A program made the position numbers and the translations under genes. Positions 8,466 through 17,310 of a stretch of DNA of 64,000 nucleotides are shown here, piece by piece. Source of the DNA: Flavobacterium sp. (GTDB lineage Bacteria; Bacteroidota; Bacteroidia; Flavobacteriales; Flavobacteriaceae); contig JADBYA010000024.1 in assembly GCA_020403245.1 (NCBI GenBank), positions 1 through 64,000 on the forward strand. The letters are read 5' to 3'. The notes beneath the pieces are model-generated. The model saw only the letters and a list, made by a program, of their open reading frames with translations, was not told the origin of the DNA and made no database searches. The stretch's first letter is position 1. The number at the start of each line of letters is the position of its first letter.

Positions 8466-10265
8466 CTATTCACTCTTCACTACTTCACTCTTCACTCCTA
8501 TTCCGTTATTATTAAACGCTTCAATTTGGAAATAATAGGCATCCGAACGGTCAAGTCCGTTGAAATAGTATTCGGTTTTACCATAGACCATAATCGAACC
8601 GTATAATTTGTCCGCCGATTTGCCGAAGTAAATTACGTAACCATCGGCATTGGGTTCTTGTTGCCATTTGAACCAAACGTTTCTGCGTTCGCCTTTCACT
8701 CGTGGTCCAGAACGTAGCGGAACAAATCCTTTTACTTCGGCTGGTTTTTCGCCACTTCCTTTTCCAAAAATACGAAAACCACTAATCGCAAATTTACCTG
8801 TTGGCATGCTGATATTTTCTAGCTTCAAATAATGAGCAACGAGTGGCTTTTGCAGTTCGATGTATTCGTGCGGCACATCTTTGGTGCTTTTGCTTTTATC
8901 AATGGCTACTTTCCAATTCTTGTTATCATCAGAGGTGTAAATGATGTATTTGTGTCCAGTTGTGGTATCAGGTTTGCCCATGATGTCCGCATCTTGGTCA
9001 GCGTAGTTGATTTGTATCGCGTTTATGGTACTTTTTTCGCCCAAATCCGTAATTAAATATTCTCCTTTATTAGCCGTTTTTGCCGACCAATAGGTTTTAA
9101 TATCTTCATCAACAGCAAGATTGGGTTGAAAGCCACCTAAAGTTGACGAAACCTGAACGGGTTTGTTGTAATTGAGTAACATCCATCCCGCAAAACTTTC
9201 GCTTAAATGACCCTTGTTTCCCGATGGTAAAAACGTTGGATAATCGCCGTAAGCTGTATTGGAATAAAGAATATCGTCTTTATCAAAACCTGCAGGCCAA
9301 ATGCCTAATCGGCGTTCAAAGTTATTTTTCACACAAATGCCAATCGTGGAAACATGCCAATAGTGATTATTCGCATCTGTGAAAGTCGCACCATGTCCAG
9401 CACCGCGAGCAAATCCGCCAGGTTTATAGGAAAACGGATTGTGCGATTGGTATTCAAATGGTCCAAGAGGATGTTTCCCAACATAAACGCCATCAGCATA
9501 CCCGCTGAATTCCGTTCCCGGCGCACCATATTGCAAATAATATTTATCTTTATGTTTGGTCATAAAAGCACCTTCAGTAAACGGTTGTAAAAAGGTATTA
9601 TCGTTGTGTTCGCCAAAGCGTTCCCAACCGTGTTCGTGGTCATTCAATGCTAAAACAGGAATGCGTTCGCCTTCTGGTTGAAAGGTTTTGCGGTTGAGTT
9701 TCATTCCGTAAAGCGGATATAAATTACTCGAACCATAATATTCATAAATTTCATCGGTGTCTTCATCCCAAAATAGTTGCGGATCCCAAGCAGCAGCTTC
9801 CGATTTGTGGATGAGTTCTTTCCATTCGCCTTTTGACGGATTGGTGCTCATCCATAGTGGGAAATTCTTTCCGTGAGTTGAACCAACCACTAGTAAGGTA
9901 TCATTGACAAAAGACAACGATGGTGCGCAAAGTTCGTCATAGACTTTATGCTCAGGGCGAAGAAATTTTTTTGATATATAATTCCAATCAGACATGTCCT
10001 TACTGTGCCAATAACCCCATTGATTAGTAGAAAAAAGGTAATATTCGCCTTTGAAAAAAGTGATTACAGGATCGGCAGTAGCTCGATGTTTTCCTTGTTT
10101 TACAAAATCGGGAATGGGACAATAGCCATAGTCAATATTGATGGGGTTGCAATAAGTTTTGTTTTGTGCTTCAACTTCAAACGAAAAAATCGAAAAAAAT
10201 AAAAACATCAAAAATAAGTTTTTCTGCATCATCTTAGACCTACTATATTTAAAATAACTTTTCAA
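8466..10265 (-). CDS. GH43-family glycoside hydrolase with discoidin and FN3-like domains
   Basis: A 599-aa exported enzyme. The signal peptide is MMQKNLFLMFLFFSIFSFEVEAQ, so Met12 (10232) is a plausible alternative start. Residues about 30-350 form a five-bladed GH43 propeller with the three expected acids visible: Asp in ATADPVI (base), Asp in AAAWDPQLF (pKa modulator) and Glu in FTEGAFM (acid). Residues about 370-505 are an F5/8-type C (discoidin/CBM32-like) domain, recognisable from NLAVDEDIKTYWSA. About residues 520-599 look FN3-like. GH43 enzymes cut arabinosides, xylosides and galactosides; the specificity here is unknown. It belongs to the glycan-utilisation locus, with 12-bp repeats on both sides. 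Confidence 0.88.
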   Translation of the reverse strand: MKSYFKYSRSKMMQKNLFLMFLFFSIFSFEVEAQNKTYCNPINIDYGYCPIPDFVKQGKHRATADPVITFFKGEYYLFSTNQWGYWHSKDMSDWNYISKKFLRPEHKVYDELCAPSLSFVNDTLLVVGSTHGKNFPLWMSTNPSKGEWKELIHKSEAAAWDPQLFWDEDTDEIYEYYGSSNLYPLYGMKLNRKTFQPEGERIPVLALNDHEHGWERFGEHNDNTFLQPFTEGAFMTKHKDKYYLQYGAPGTEFSGYADGVYVGKHPLGPFEYQSHNPFSYKPGGFARGAGHGATFTDANNHYWHVSTIGICVKNNFERRLGIWPAGFDKDDILYSNTAYGDYPTFLPSGNKGHLSESFAGWMLLNYNKPVQVSSTLGGFQPNLAVDEDIKTYWSAKTANKGEYLITDLGEKSTINAIQINYADQDADIMGKPDTTTGHKYIIYTSDDNKNWKVAIDKSKSTKDVPHEYIELQKPLVAHYLKLENISMPTGKFAISGFRIFGKGSGEKPAEVKGFVPLRSGPRVKGERRNVWFKWQQEPNADGYVIYFGKSADKLYGSIMVYGKTEYYFNGLDRSDAYYFQIEAFNNNGIGVKSEVVKSE

Positions 10266-10332
10266 TTCTTGAAGTTGATTTTTGATATTGATATTTAATT
10301 TGATATTGAAATTGATATTGAAATTGAATTAA
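10266..10332. repeat. second 12-bp repeat tract (GATATTGAAATT)
   Basis: The 67-bp gap between the GH43 and GH97 genes is almost wholly made of GATATTGAAATT-type units (about 10282-10327), then TTAATTAATTAATT. It is the same unit and orientation as the tract at 8267-8332, so the GH43 gene is bracketed by the two tracts. Confidence 0.85.
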
Positions 10333-12432
10333 TTAATTAATCGGAGTAAAGCTAACCGCCGTTCCACCACCAGCTGCCAAAACCAATTTTAATTTTGACT
10401 TTGAAGTAACGGTCATCGTTTTAATCTCGTAGTTTACAGGGTTTTTCTCCCAATGGGCTGTCTTCCCATCTTGATAAATGGTGGCTTTGTATTTTGTATT
10501 TGGCGAAAGAAAATCCAGTTTAATTTCGGAATTTCTAGCATTTTCATCGGTGATAGCTCCAAGAAACCAATTTTCGGATTGTTTATCTTTTCTAGCAACG
10601 GTCAAATAATCGCCTGGTTCGGCCTCGAGATACTTACTGTCTTGCCAATCAACCGCAACGTCTTTGATGAACTGAAAAGCATCAAGGTATTTTTCATAAT
10701 TTTCAGGTAAATCGGCTGCCATTTGTAGAGGCGAATACATGGTTATATAGAGCGCCAATTGTTTAGCTAAAGTGGTATGCACTTGTTCTTTTTTTGACTT
10801 GTCGTAATAATTCATTTTGATTTCAAAAATTCCTGGTGTATAATCCATTGGTCCGCCAAGAAGTCTTGTAAACGGTAAAATAGTTTCATGCATGGGTGGA
10901 TTTCCGTTGCTCCAAGCGTTGAATTCGTTTCCGCGAGCTGCTTCGGCTGCAATGTAATTTGGATAGGTTCTGTGATAACCTGTTGGGCGAGAACTTTCGT
11001 GTGAGTTGACCATCATTTTATAATCGGCAAAACGGCGTGCAACAAAGTTGTAGTGATTGACCATGGTTTGCCCATCGTGGAATTCGCCACGAGGAATAAT
11101 TTTACCTACATAACCTGATTTTGCGGCAGGATAACCGTATTTTTTCATCAAATCTAAAGCTCTGTCTAAGTGTCTTTCATAATTAGCCACTGAACCCGAA
11201 GTTTCGTGGTGCATGATTAGTTGAACTCCTTTTGATTTAGCATAATCGTTAACTTCTTTCAAATCAAAATCGGGATAAGGAGTTACAAAATCGAAAACAT
11301 CTTCTTTCCAATTGCCAAACCAATCTTCCCAACCCACATTCCAACCTTCGACCAAAACGCCGTCAAAACGATGTTTAGCCGCAAAATCGATGTAGCGTTT
11401 TGTATTAGCTGTGTTTGCTCCGTGTTTTCCCGATGGAATTAAATCTTGCGTAAGTACGTTTTGTGCATTTTGACTTCCTGCATAATCCCAAGTCGATTTT
11501 CCAACGTGCATTTCCCACCAAACACCTACATATTTCATTGGTTTTATCCATGAAGTATCTTCAAGTTTGCAAGGTTCATTGAGATTTAAAATCATTTTGG
11601 AACCTACAATAGTTCGCGCATCATCACTAATCATAATAGTACGCCAAGGCGAAACACAAGGAGTTTGTAAATAGGCCTTATCGCCAATAGAGTTGGGAAC
11701 CAAATGAGATGTTAAAGCATACGTTTTTGGGCTGACATCCAAATGCATGACCGGATAATTGACAACGGCTGCTTCAAAAATATTTATATAAATTCCATCT
11801 TCCGATTTCATCATCAATGGGGATTGCACCGCATATTTACTAAAAATGGTTTTTAAACCAATACCATTTTTTAAGTTGACATTATCGGTATTAATTTCAG
11901 AAAATTTGGTTTCTTCATAAGGATATTCTTGACTATCATAATCGCCTGGTATCCAAAAAGTTTTGTGGTTTCCCGCTAGGTTAAACTCGGTTTTCTCCTC
12001 TTTGATGATGAAATAATTCAAGTCTTTTTGTTTTGGAAATTCATAACGAAAAGCTACTCCTTCATCATATACTTTGAAAATAATATTCATTTTTCTATTC
12101 GTATCGGCTTGTGACAAGGCAACTGTCATTTCGTTATAGTGATTAACGATGCTTGCTTGTTCACCCAAAACGGGCTGCCAAGTTTCGTTAAACGTTATAT
12201 TTTTTATCCCATTACTAGAAAAATTAGTAGCAAGATTAGAACCATCTTTCAAATAAATTCCCAATGCACTTTGAAGTATAACTGGTTTATTATTAAAGGT
12301 AACCGAATAAGTAGGTCTGCCGTTTTCTGTCAATCCAAAATCGAGCAAGATTTGCTTGGAAGGCGATTGAACACTTTGTGCAGAAACACAAAAAACAAAC
12401 AAAAGCAAAGCGATAGAAAGTATTTTTTTCAT
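10333..12432 (-). CDS. GH97 family glycoside hydrolase (inverting alpha-glucosidase type, SusB-like)
   Basis: A 699-aa periplasmic enzyme with signal peptide MKKILSIALLLFVFCVSA. Residues about 25-280 form the N-terminal beta-sandwich, about 290-590 the TIM barrel and the rest a C-terminal beta domain. Conserved GH97 segments are GVWWEMHVGKSTWDYAG, FDGVLVEGWNVGWEDW, IMHHETSG and NPPMHETILPFTRLLGGPMDYTPG. The glutamates in HHETSG and in the HESSRPTGYHRTYPN and MHETILPF segments fit the inverting, calcium-dependent SusB group rather than the retaining alpha-galactosidase group, which uses Asp. It should release glucose from alpha-glucosides. This sits oddly beside the beta-glucan-type enzymes of the locus. 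The GH3 terminator lies upstream, so it probably has its own promoter. Confidence 0.9.
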   Translation of the reverse strand: MKKILSIALLLFVFCVSAQSVQSPSKQILLDFGLTENGRPTYSVTFNNKPVILQSALGIYLKDGSNLATNFSSNGIKNITFNETWQPVLGEQASIVNHYNEMTVALSQADTNRKMNIIFKVYDEGVAFRYEFPKQKDLNYFIIKEEKTEFNLAGNHKTFWIPGDYDSQEYPYEETKFSEINTDNVNLKNGIGLKTIFSKYAVQSPLMMKSEDGIYINIFEAAVVNYPVMHLDVSPKTYALTSHLVPNSIGDKAYLQTPCVSPWRTIMISDDARTIVGSKMILNLNEPCKLEDTSWIKPMKYVGVWWEMHVGKSTWDYAGSQNAQNVLTQDLIPSGKHGANTANTKRYIDFAAKHRFDGVLVEGWNVGWEDWFGNWKEDVFDFVTPYPDFDLKEVNDYAKSKGVQLIMHHETSGSVANYERHLDRALDLMKKYGYPAAKSGYVGKIIPRGEFHDGQTMVNHYNFVARRFADYKMMVNSHESSRPTGYHRTYPNYIAAEAARGNEFNAWSNGNPPMHETILPFTRLLGGPMDYTPGIFEIKMNYYDKSKKEQVHTTLAKQLALYITMYSPLQMAADLPENYEKYLDAFQFIKDVAVDWQDSKYLEAEPGDYLTVARKDKQSENWFLGAITDENARNSEIKLDFLSPNTKYKATIYQDGKTAHWEKNPVNYEIKTMTVTSKSKLKLVLAAGGGTAVSFTPIN

Positions 12433-12474
12433 ATAATCATAATTTTGCTAAAGATAGAAAAACTTGCCATTTTT

Positions 12475-12508
12475 AAAAAACCCTTTAGCACTTGCCAAAG
12501 GGTTTTTA
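12475..12508 (-). terminator. terminator after GH3 gene
   Basis: Hairpin AAACCCTTT / AAAGGGTTT with a 10-base loop. Read on the minus strand it is followed by a T-run, and it lies about 20 bp past the GH3 stop codon. Confidence 0.85.
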
Positions 12509-12526
12509 TAGAAGTGCACAAATAAC

Positions 12527-14842
12527 TTAATTAACCAAATCAAATACTACTCTGCTAGTAGTATCGGAATTTGACCCAATAAATACTTCAAATTTTCCTG
12601 GTTCAGCAACAAATTGTAAATCAGAATTATAAAATTTTAATTCTTCTATTGAAATTTCAAAGGTGACAGTTTTAGTTTCTCCTTTATTAATTTCTATTTT
12701 TTGAAAACCTTTTAGTTCTTTTAAAGGACGCGTTACCGAACCTATGACATCGCGAATGTATAATTGAACCACTTCTTTTCCGTCATAATTACCCGAATTG
12801 GTTACAGGAACGGATACATTAATGGTTTCCGATGCGGTCATTTTATTGGATGAAATGAAAAGATTTCCATAGGTAAAAGTAGTATAGCTCAACCCAAACC
12901 CAAAAGGAAATAAGGGTTCATTTCTCTCATCGATATAGTTGGTTTTGAATTTTTCAAATTTTCCTTCAGAATTACCCAAAGGTCTTCCTGTGTTTTTGGC
13001 ATTGTAATAAATGGGGATTTGTCCAATAGTTCTAGGAAAAGTCATAGTTAATTTGCCTGATGGATTTTCGTTACCAAATAACACGTCGGCAATAGCATAA
13101 CCTGCTTCGCTACCGGCAAACCACACATCTAAAATCGCTGGAACGGTTGCATTTTCGTCGGTTAAATCTAATGGACGACCGTTGAAAAGTGTTAACACAA
13201 TTGGTTTTCCTGTCTTAAGTAACTCATTTAACAAATCTTTTTGGGCTTGAGGAATCTTGATAGATGTTCGGCTACTACATTCGCCACTGAATTCTGCTGA
13301 CTCACCCAAAGCAGCAATAATAACATCCGATTGGTTGGCTATTTTGAGCGCTTCAGAAAGTAATTCCTCTTTTGTTCTCTTGTCTCGGCGCAGTGTTTTT
13401 CCAAACATGGTGGCACGTTCTTCCAGTTGTTCATTATAATCTAAATTACTTCCCTTGGCATATAACACTTTGGCAGAAGTCCCAACCACTGATTGTATTC
13501 CTGTTACTAATGAAATAGAATTTTCTTGCTTAGTAGCTACACTCCATGTTCCAGCCATATTTTCTTTAGCATCAGCTAATGGTCCAATTACAGCAATAGT
13601 CCCTGATTTTTTTAGCGGCAAAATCCCCTCCCCAGCCCTCCCTAAGGGAGAGGGAGCGTTTTTTAGTAAAACTAAGGATTGGGAGGCAATTTTTCGAGCT
13701 TCATTTCTATTGGAAGTAGTAAATATTTCAGTTTTGGCTCTTTTTTCATCACAATATCGATAGGGATCGTGAAACAATCCTAAATCGTATTTGGCATTAA
13801 GAATTAAACGAACTGCATTATCAATTTCTTGTATAGTAACTTTACCTTCGTCAAGCGATTTTTTTAGCGTACCAAGGAAACCATCGCTTACCATATCCAT
13901 TTCTATTCCAGCTTTAAGTGCCAAAGCCGAAACCGTTTGCATATTGCCAATACCATGATATTCCATTTCCATGATGGCGGTATAATCGGTCACCACAAAA
14001 CCTTTAAAACCCCATTGTTTTCGCAACACATCCGTCATAAGCCATTTGTTGGCTGTGGCGGGAATTCCGTCGATTTCGTTAAATGACGCCATTACTGAAC
14101 CTACGCCTGCATCGATGGCCGCTTTATAAGGTGGAAAGTATTCGTTATACATTCTTATGCGGCTCATGTCTACGGTATTGTATTCGCGTCCACCTTCTGG
14201 AGCGCCATATAGGGCAAAATGTTTAACGCAAGAAAGTAGTGTGTTATTTTTTGATAAATCATCACCTTGATAACCCGTTACCATAGCTTTGGCAATTTGA
14301 CTTCCAAGGTAAGGATCCTCACCTGAACCTTCTGAAACTCTTCCCCAGCGAGGGTCACGAGAAATATCAACCATGGGCGAAAATGTCCAATTAATTCCAT
14401 CAGCGCTTGCTTCTTGGGCGGCGATTTGAGCACTTCGCTTTATTAAGTTCATGTCCCAAGTGCACGATAAGCCGAGCGGAATTGGAAATGTCGTTTCATA
14501 CCCGTGAATGACATCCATTCCGAAAAGTAATGGGATTTTTAATCGGCTTTTTTCGACAGCAATTTTTTGTACTTCTTTAATTTTATGAATGGATTTAATG
14601 TTGAATAAACCACCCACTTTACCTTGTTCGATATTTTTAGCCACATTGGAACTATTGGCTTGGCCAGTAGTAATATCGCCAGAGGTTGGTAAATTTAACT
14701 GACCAATTTTTTCTTCCAACGTCATTTTTGACATCAATTCGGATACAAAAATTTCTTTTGGAGCAATAGCTATATTTTTTTGTTTTTGGGCAAAAACAAA
14801 ACTAGTGAATAGCAATAAGAATAAGGTTATTTTAATTTTCAT
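12527..14842 (-). CDS. GH3 beta-glucosidase (BglX-like)
   Basis: A 771-aa periplasmic beta-glucosidase with signal peptide MKIKITLFLLLFTSFVFA. It has the three-domain BglX layout: TIM barrel (about 30-370), alpha/beta sandwich (about 390-620) and C-terminal FN3-like domain (about 670-765). The nucleophile is the Asp of FVVTDYTAIME near residue 282, and KHFALYGAPEGGREYN is a substrate-site segment. Between LLKN and LPLKKSGTIAVIGP (about residues 394-407) an in-frame stretch APSPLGRAGEGI is encoded by a palindromic GC-rich repeat that is absent from ordinary BglX proteins. It probably sits in the linker between the domains and may be tolerated. It forms a unit with the GH144-like gene 53 bp upstream and ends at its own terminator. 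Confidence 0.93.
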   Translation of the reverse strand: MKIKITLFLLLFTSFVFAQKQKNIAIAPKEIFVSELMSKMTLEEKIGQLNLPTSGDITTGQANSSNVAKNIEQGKVGGLFNIKSIHKIKEVQKIAVEKSRLKIPLLFGMDVIHGYETTFPIPLGLSCTWDMNLIKRSAQIAAQEASADGINWTFSPMVDISRDPRWGRVSEGSGEDPYLGSQIAKAMVTGYQGDDLSKNNTLLSCVKHFALYGAPEGGREYNTVDMSRIRMYNEYFPPYKAAIDAGVGSVMASFNEIDGIPATANKWLMTDVLRKQWGFKGFVVTDYTAIMEMEYHGIGNMQTVSALALKAGIEMDMVSDGFLGTLKKSLDEGKVTIQEIDNAVRLILNAKYDLGLFHDPYRYCDEKRAKTEIFTTSNRNEARKIASQSLVLLKNAPSPLGRAGEGILPLKKSGTIAVIGPLADAKENMAGTWSVATKQENSISLVTGIQSVVGTSAKVLYAKGSNLDYNEQLEERATMFGKTLRRDKRTKEELLSEALKIANQSDVIIAALGESAEFSGECSSRTSIKIPQAQKDLLNELLKTGKPIVLTLFNGRPLDLTDENATVPAILDVWFAGSEAGYAIADVLFGNENPSGKLTMTFPRTIGQIPIYYNAKNTGRPLGNSEGKFEKFKTNYIDERNEPLFPFGFGLSYTTFTYGNLFISSNKMTASETINVSVPVTNSGNYDGKEVVQLYIRDVIGSVTRPLKELKGFQKIEINKGETKTVTFEISIEELKFYNSDLQFVAEPGKFEVFIGSNSDTTSRVVFDLVN
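13625..13659. repeat. REP-like palindrome inserted in the GH3 coding sequence
   Basis: The C/G-rich tract CCCTCCCTAAGGGAGAGGG with its flanks stands out in AT-rich DNA. It matches a dispersed Bacteroidota element normally found between genes. A relative with the same ends (CTCCCTCTCC, then GAGGGTTGGGGTGAGG) lies at 31003-31056. Here it is translated in frame as about 12 residues and does not interrupt the gene. Confidence 0.75.
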
Positions 14843-14895
14843 CTCTTGTATAAGGTTTGTGTTCTAAAAAAAGTAATGAAAATTACGAATTATTA

Positions 14896-16260
14896 TTAAA
14901 ATCCGTGTTGTGTAGATGAAAATCCTAAATTTTCTAAACAGGTTTGTACTTCAGGAGCTTGCATAAATAAGTTCCAAAGAAAACCTGTTCTGTAATTTTC
15001 AATCATGGGTACTATTGTTCCTTGATCGATGGCTAAATAACGTTTGGTTACCCAATCGTGATGAGGCGAAAAAGCATCATACGGACCAGCAACGCCAATT
15101 AGTCTACTTTTCCAATCGGCATTTTCATAGAAAAAGCGCAATGCCCTCATTGACTCTGAAGGCGTATAAGGAAAAGACGATAATGCTGCAGTAGGTGTAA
15201 TTACTCCTTTGTCATTTCCTGGGCGATGATCTGTATAACCCACAGTACCATTTGAATTTCTAGTATAACTAGCTGTTAAACCCCAACAATCTTGACTGTA
15301 ACCTATCCAACCCACTGGATTAGTTGAACAATAGGTATACATGATTTGGGCATGGTTTTTTGTTAATTCCCAATAATTAGCATACTGATCTGACAAACCC
15401 CTTGGATCAAGTCCTAGATAGGAATAATGAGCCCAAAACATAGGACCAACAGAAGTCGTTCCGTTATATTTTAAGATTAAAGGAATATTATAGCTAGATC
15501 CCGGATTAACAATAGCGCCATTTCTTGCCCAAGCTTGATGATAAGCCGCTGAGGGAATTGGATGCGTAGGAGAAGCTGCCCCCATAATATAGGTTATCAA
15601 ACATTCATTATAACCTTCGAGTTTAAAATTCATTTGCCAACCATAATTAGGAGACCAATGCCAATACATGGCATTTTCGCCTTTAGTATACCAATTCCAT
15701 TCCACACCTTTCCACAAATCATCTGCCTTTTGAGCAAGAGCTTGTTCTTCGGGATTTCCATTTTTAAAATATTCTCTAATACAAATCAATCCCTGGCATA
15801 AAAATGAAGTTTCCACAATATCACCACCATTATCTGTAGTTCCAAAAGGGACAACATTGCCATTGGTACCATTCATCCAATGTGGCCATGCTCCGTGAAA
15901 CCTATCGGCATTTTCAAGGAAACTAAGTGCTGTGTTAAATCGAGCAACCGCTTCACCTCTGCTAACAAAACCTCGTTCTATACCCACAAGTATCGTCATT
16001 AAACCAAATCCCGAACCCCCTGTGGTAACAAGATTTGCATCAACATACGTTTCGTCTGTATGGTATCTTTCGCGAGCTAATTTTGAATTAAATTCTGCGT
16101 AATCCCAAAAATATCTAAAAACATCTTTTTGTACTTTATCAAGTAATTCCTGATCCGAAAGCGGAACAGGATTGTCTGCCACAGTTGTCGACTTGTCAGT
16201 ACAAGAACAATAGATAAGCAAAAATAGGAAAATGAAGAGTGTTTTGAAAATGAATTTCAT
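14896..16260 (-). CDS. glucoamylase-like (PF10091) lipoprotein, GH144 endo-beta-1,2-glucanase candidate
   Basis: A 454-aa protein with a lipoprotein signal (LFLLIYCSCTDKS; lipidated Cys near residue 18-20), so probably attached to a membrane and perhaps surface-exposed. The (alpha/alpha)6-type sequence contains FRYFWDYAEF, GGSGFGLMTILVGIERGF, WPHWMNGTNG, HWSPNYGWQMNFKLEGYNE, MFWAHYSYLGLDPRG and ASDSSF-like PYTPSESMRALRFFYE segments typical of the family formerly called glucoamylase-like. Characterised members in Bacteroidota are GH144 endo-beta-1,2-glucanases. With the downstream GH3 beta-glucosidase it could turn beta-1,2-glucan into glucose (inference). It lies behind the SusCD-LamG terminator and so starts a second transcription unit. 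Confidence 0.85.
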   Translation of the reverse strand: MKFIFKTLFIFLFLLIYCSCTDKSTTVADNPVPLSDQELLDKVQKDVFRYFWDYAEFNSKLARERYHTDETYVDANLVTTGGSGFGLMTILVGIERGFVSRGEAVARFNTALSFLENADRFHGAWPHWMNGTNGNVVPFGTTDNGGDIVETSFLCQGLICIREYFKNGNPEEQALAQKADDLWKGVEWNWYTKGENAMYWHWSPNYGWQMNFKLEGYNECLITYIMGAASPTHPIPSAAYHQAWARNGAIVNPGSSYNIPLILKYNGTTSVGPMFWAHYSYLGLDPRGLSDQYANYWELTKNHAQIMYTYCSTNPVGWIGYSQDCWGLTASYTRNSNGTVGYTDHRPGNDKGVITPTAALSSFPYTPSESMRALRFFYENADWKSRLIGVAGPYDAFSPHHDWVTKRYLAIDQGTIVPMIENYRTGFLWNLFMQAPEVQTCLENLGFSSTQHGF

Positions 16261-16288
16261 GAGTATGAATTATGTTTTATTCAGAATT

Positions 16289-16321
16289 AAAAAGTCTGAC
16301 GGTTAAACCGCCAGACTTTTT
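16289..16321 (-). terminator. terminator after SusC-SusD-LamG operon
   Basis: AAAAAGTCTGACGGT and ACCGCCAGACTTTTT pair over 15 bp with one mismatch, about 18 bp after the LamG stop codon on the minus strand, with A/T runs on both sides. Confidence 0.9.
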
Positions 16322-16338
16322 AAAATTATCAGATTAGT

Positions 16339-17244
16339 CTACCTTCCTGCTAATTCAAGTTCATATAAAGCGCCAATTTCTGAAGGAGTTAATGCTTTGT
16401 CATACACTCTTAATTCATCTACTTGACCTTTCAATGCAGCATTCCATGCGTCAGTATTTGTTCCATTTACAACTGTTTCAAGTGCACCAATTACTGGTCT
16501 TGTTGGTAAGAAATGATTCAAAGGCTTAGCAGCTCCACCATTTCTAACTTCCCAAGCTGAATTAGAAATTTTCACACCATTTACATAAAGTTTGTTTGTC
16601 CCTGTTGGTCCATCAAAAATATAAACTACATGCGCCCATTTACCACCAATTTTGTTGGCTGCCCAAGTGTGTGTATTATCCATCCAAGACTCTTGTTTAA
16701 TCATGTTTACAGCATCTCCACCAAATTCTGATCCATCAGTGTTTTTAATTCTAAAAACCCCTTTCATTTGAATAGAATCACTTGTTGTAAGACCGTGAGT
16801 TTCTGCTAATAAATTAAGATTTCCAAAAGTTTCACCAGTTCTTGTTAAAGAGAAAATTGGTGAAATATTACTTGGACCACCAGCTACCAATTTTGTGTTT
16901 GTAACTTTTGCCCAACAACTAATTGAAGCACTTCCAGAAGTCGTATTTAATGCTGTAATGGCTGGATAAGCCATATAACCTGAATTGAAGCTTGCCGCTT
17001 CTCCTTTAATTCCCGCAACATATGTTGTGGCAACAGTTGATGATGGCGATGTATTAGAGATAGACTCTTTTCCATTTCCATTTAAAGGCCAATATGCTTT
17101 TAATGAAGTTGCTGCTACCTCATTAGCATTGTTGTAACCACCAATTGGTGGCAAAGGACTTGAATCATCATTGCTACAGCTGTTCAATGCTGCAAGTCCA
17201 AAAGTTAGGGCAATTGCCGAAATAAAAATTTTGTTCGTTTTCAT
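16339..17244 (-). CDS. LamG-domain lipoprotein (glycan-binding candidate)
   Basis: A 301-aa lipoprotein (MKTNKIFISAIALTFGLAALNSCSNDDS; Cys near 23), followed by an acidic Asp/Ser stretch like surface-exported lipoproteins of Bacteroidota. Residues about 48-300 form a single concanavalin-A/LamG jelly roll: YWPLNGNGKE, ISCWAKV, WAHVVYIFDGPTGTNKLYVNGVKI and KGQVDELRVYDKALTPSEIGALY. It shows no catalytic motif. Being the third gene after SusC and SusD, it is placed like a SusE/F-type surface glycan-binding protein (inference from position). Confidence 0.85.
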   Translation of the reverse strand: MKTNKIFISAIALTFGLAALNSCSNDDSSPLPPIGGYNNANEVAATSLKAYWPLNGNGKESISNTSPSSTVATTYVAGIKGEAASFNSGYMAYPAITALNTTSGSASISCWAKVTNTKLVAGGPSNISPIFSLTRTGETFGNLNLLAETHGLTTSDSIQMKGVFRIKNTDGSEFGGDAVNMIKQESWMDNTHTWAANKIGGKWAHVVYIFDGPTGTNKLYVNGVKISNSAWEVRNGGAAKPLNHFLPTRPVIGALETVVNGTNTDAWNAALKGQVDELRVYDKALTPSEIGALYELELAGR

Positions 17245-17310
17245 AATAAAAGTGTTTAATGTTTAATAAAAATTTGTTTAATGTTACTATTTAAGGTTGT
17301 TTACTGATTT

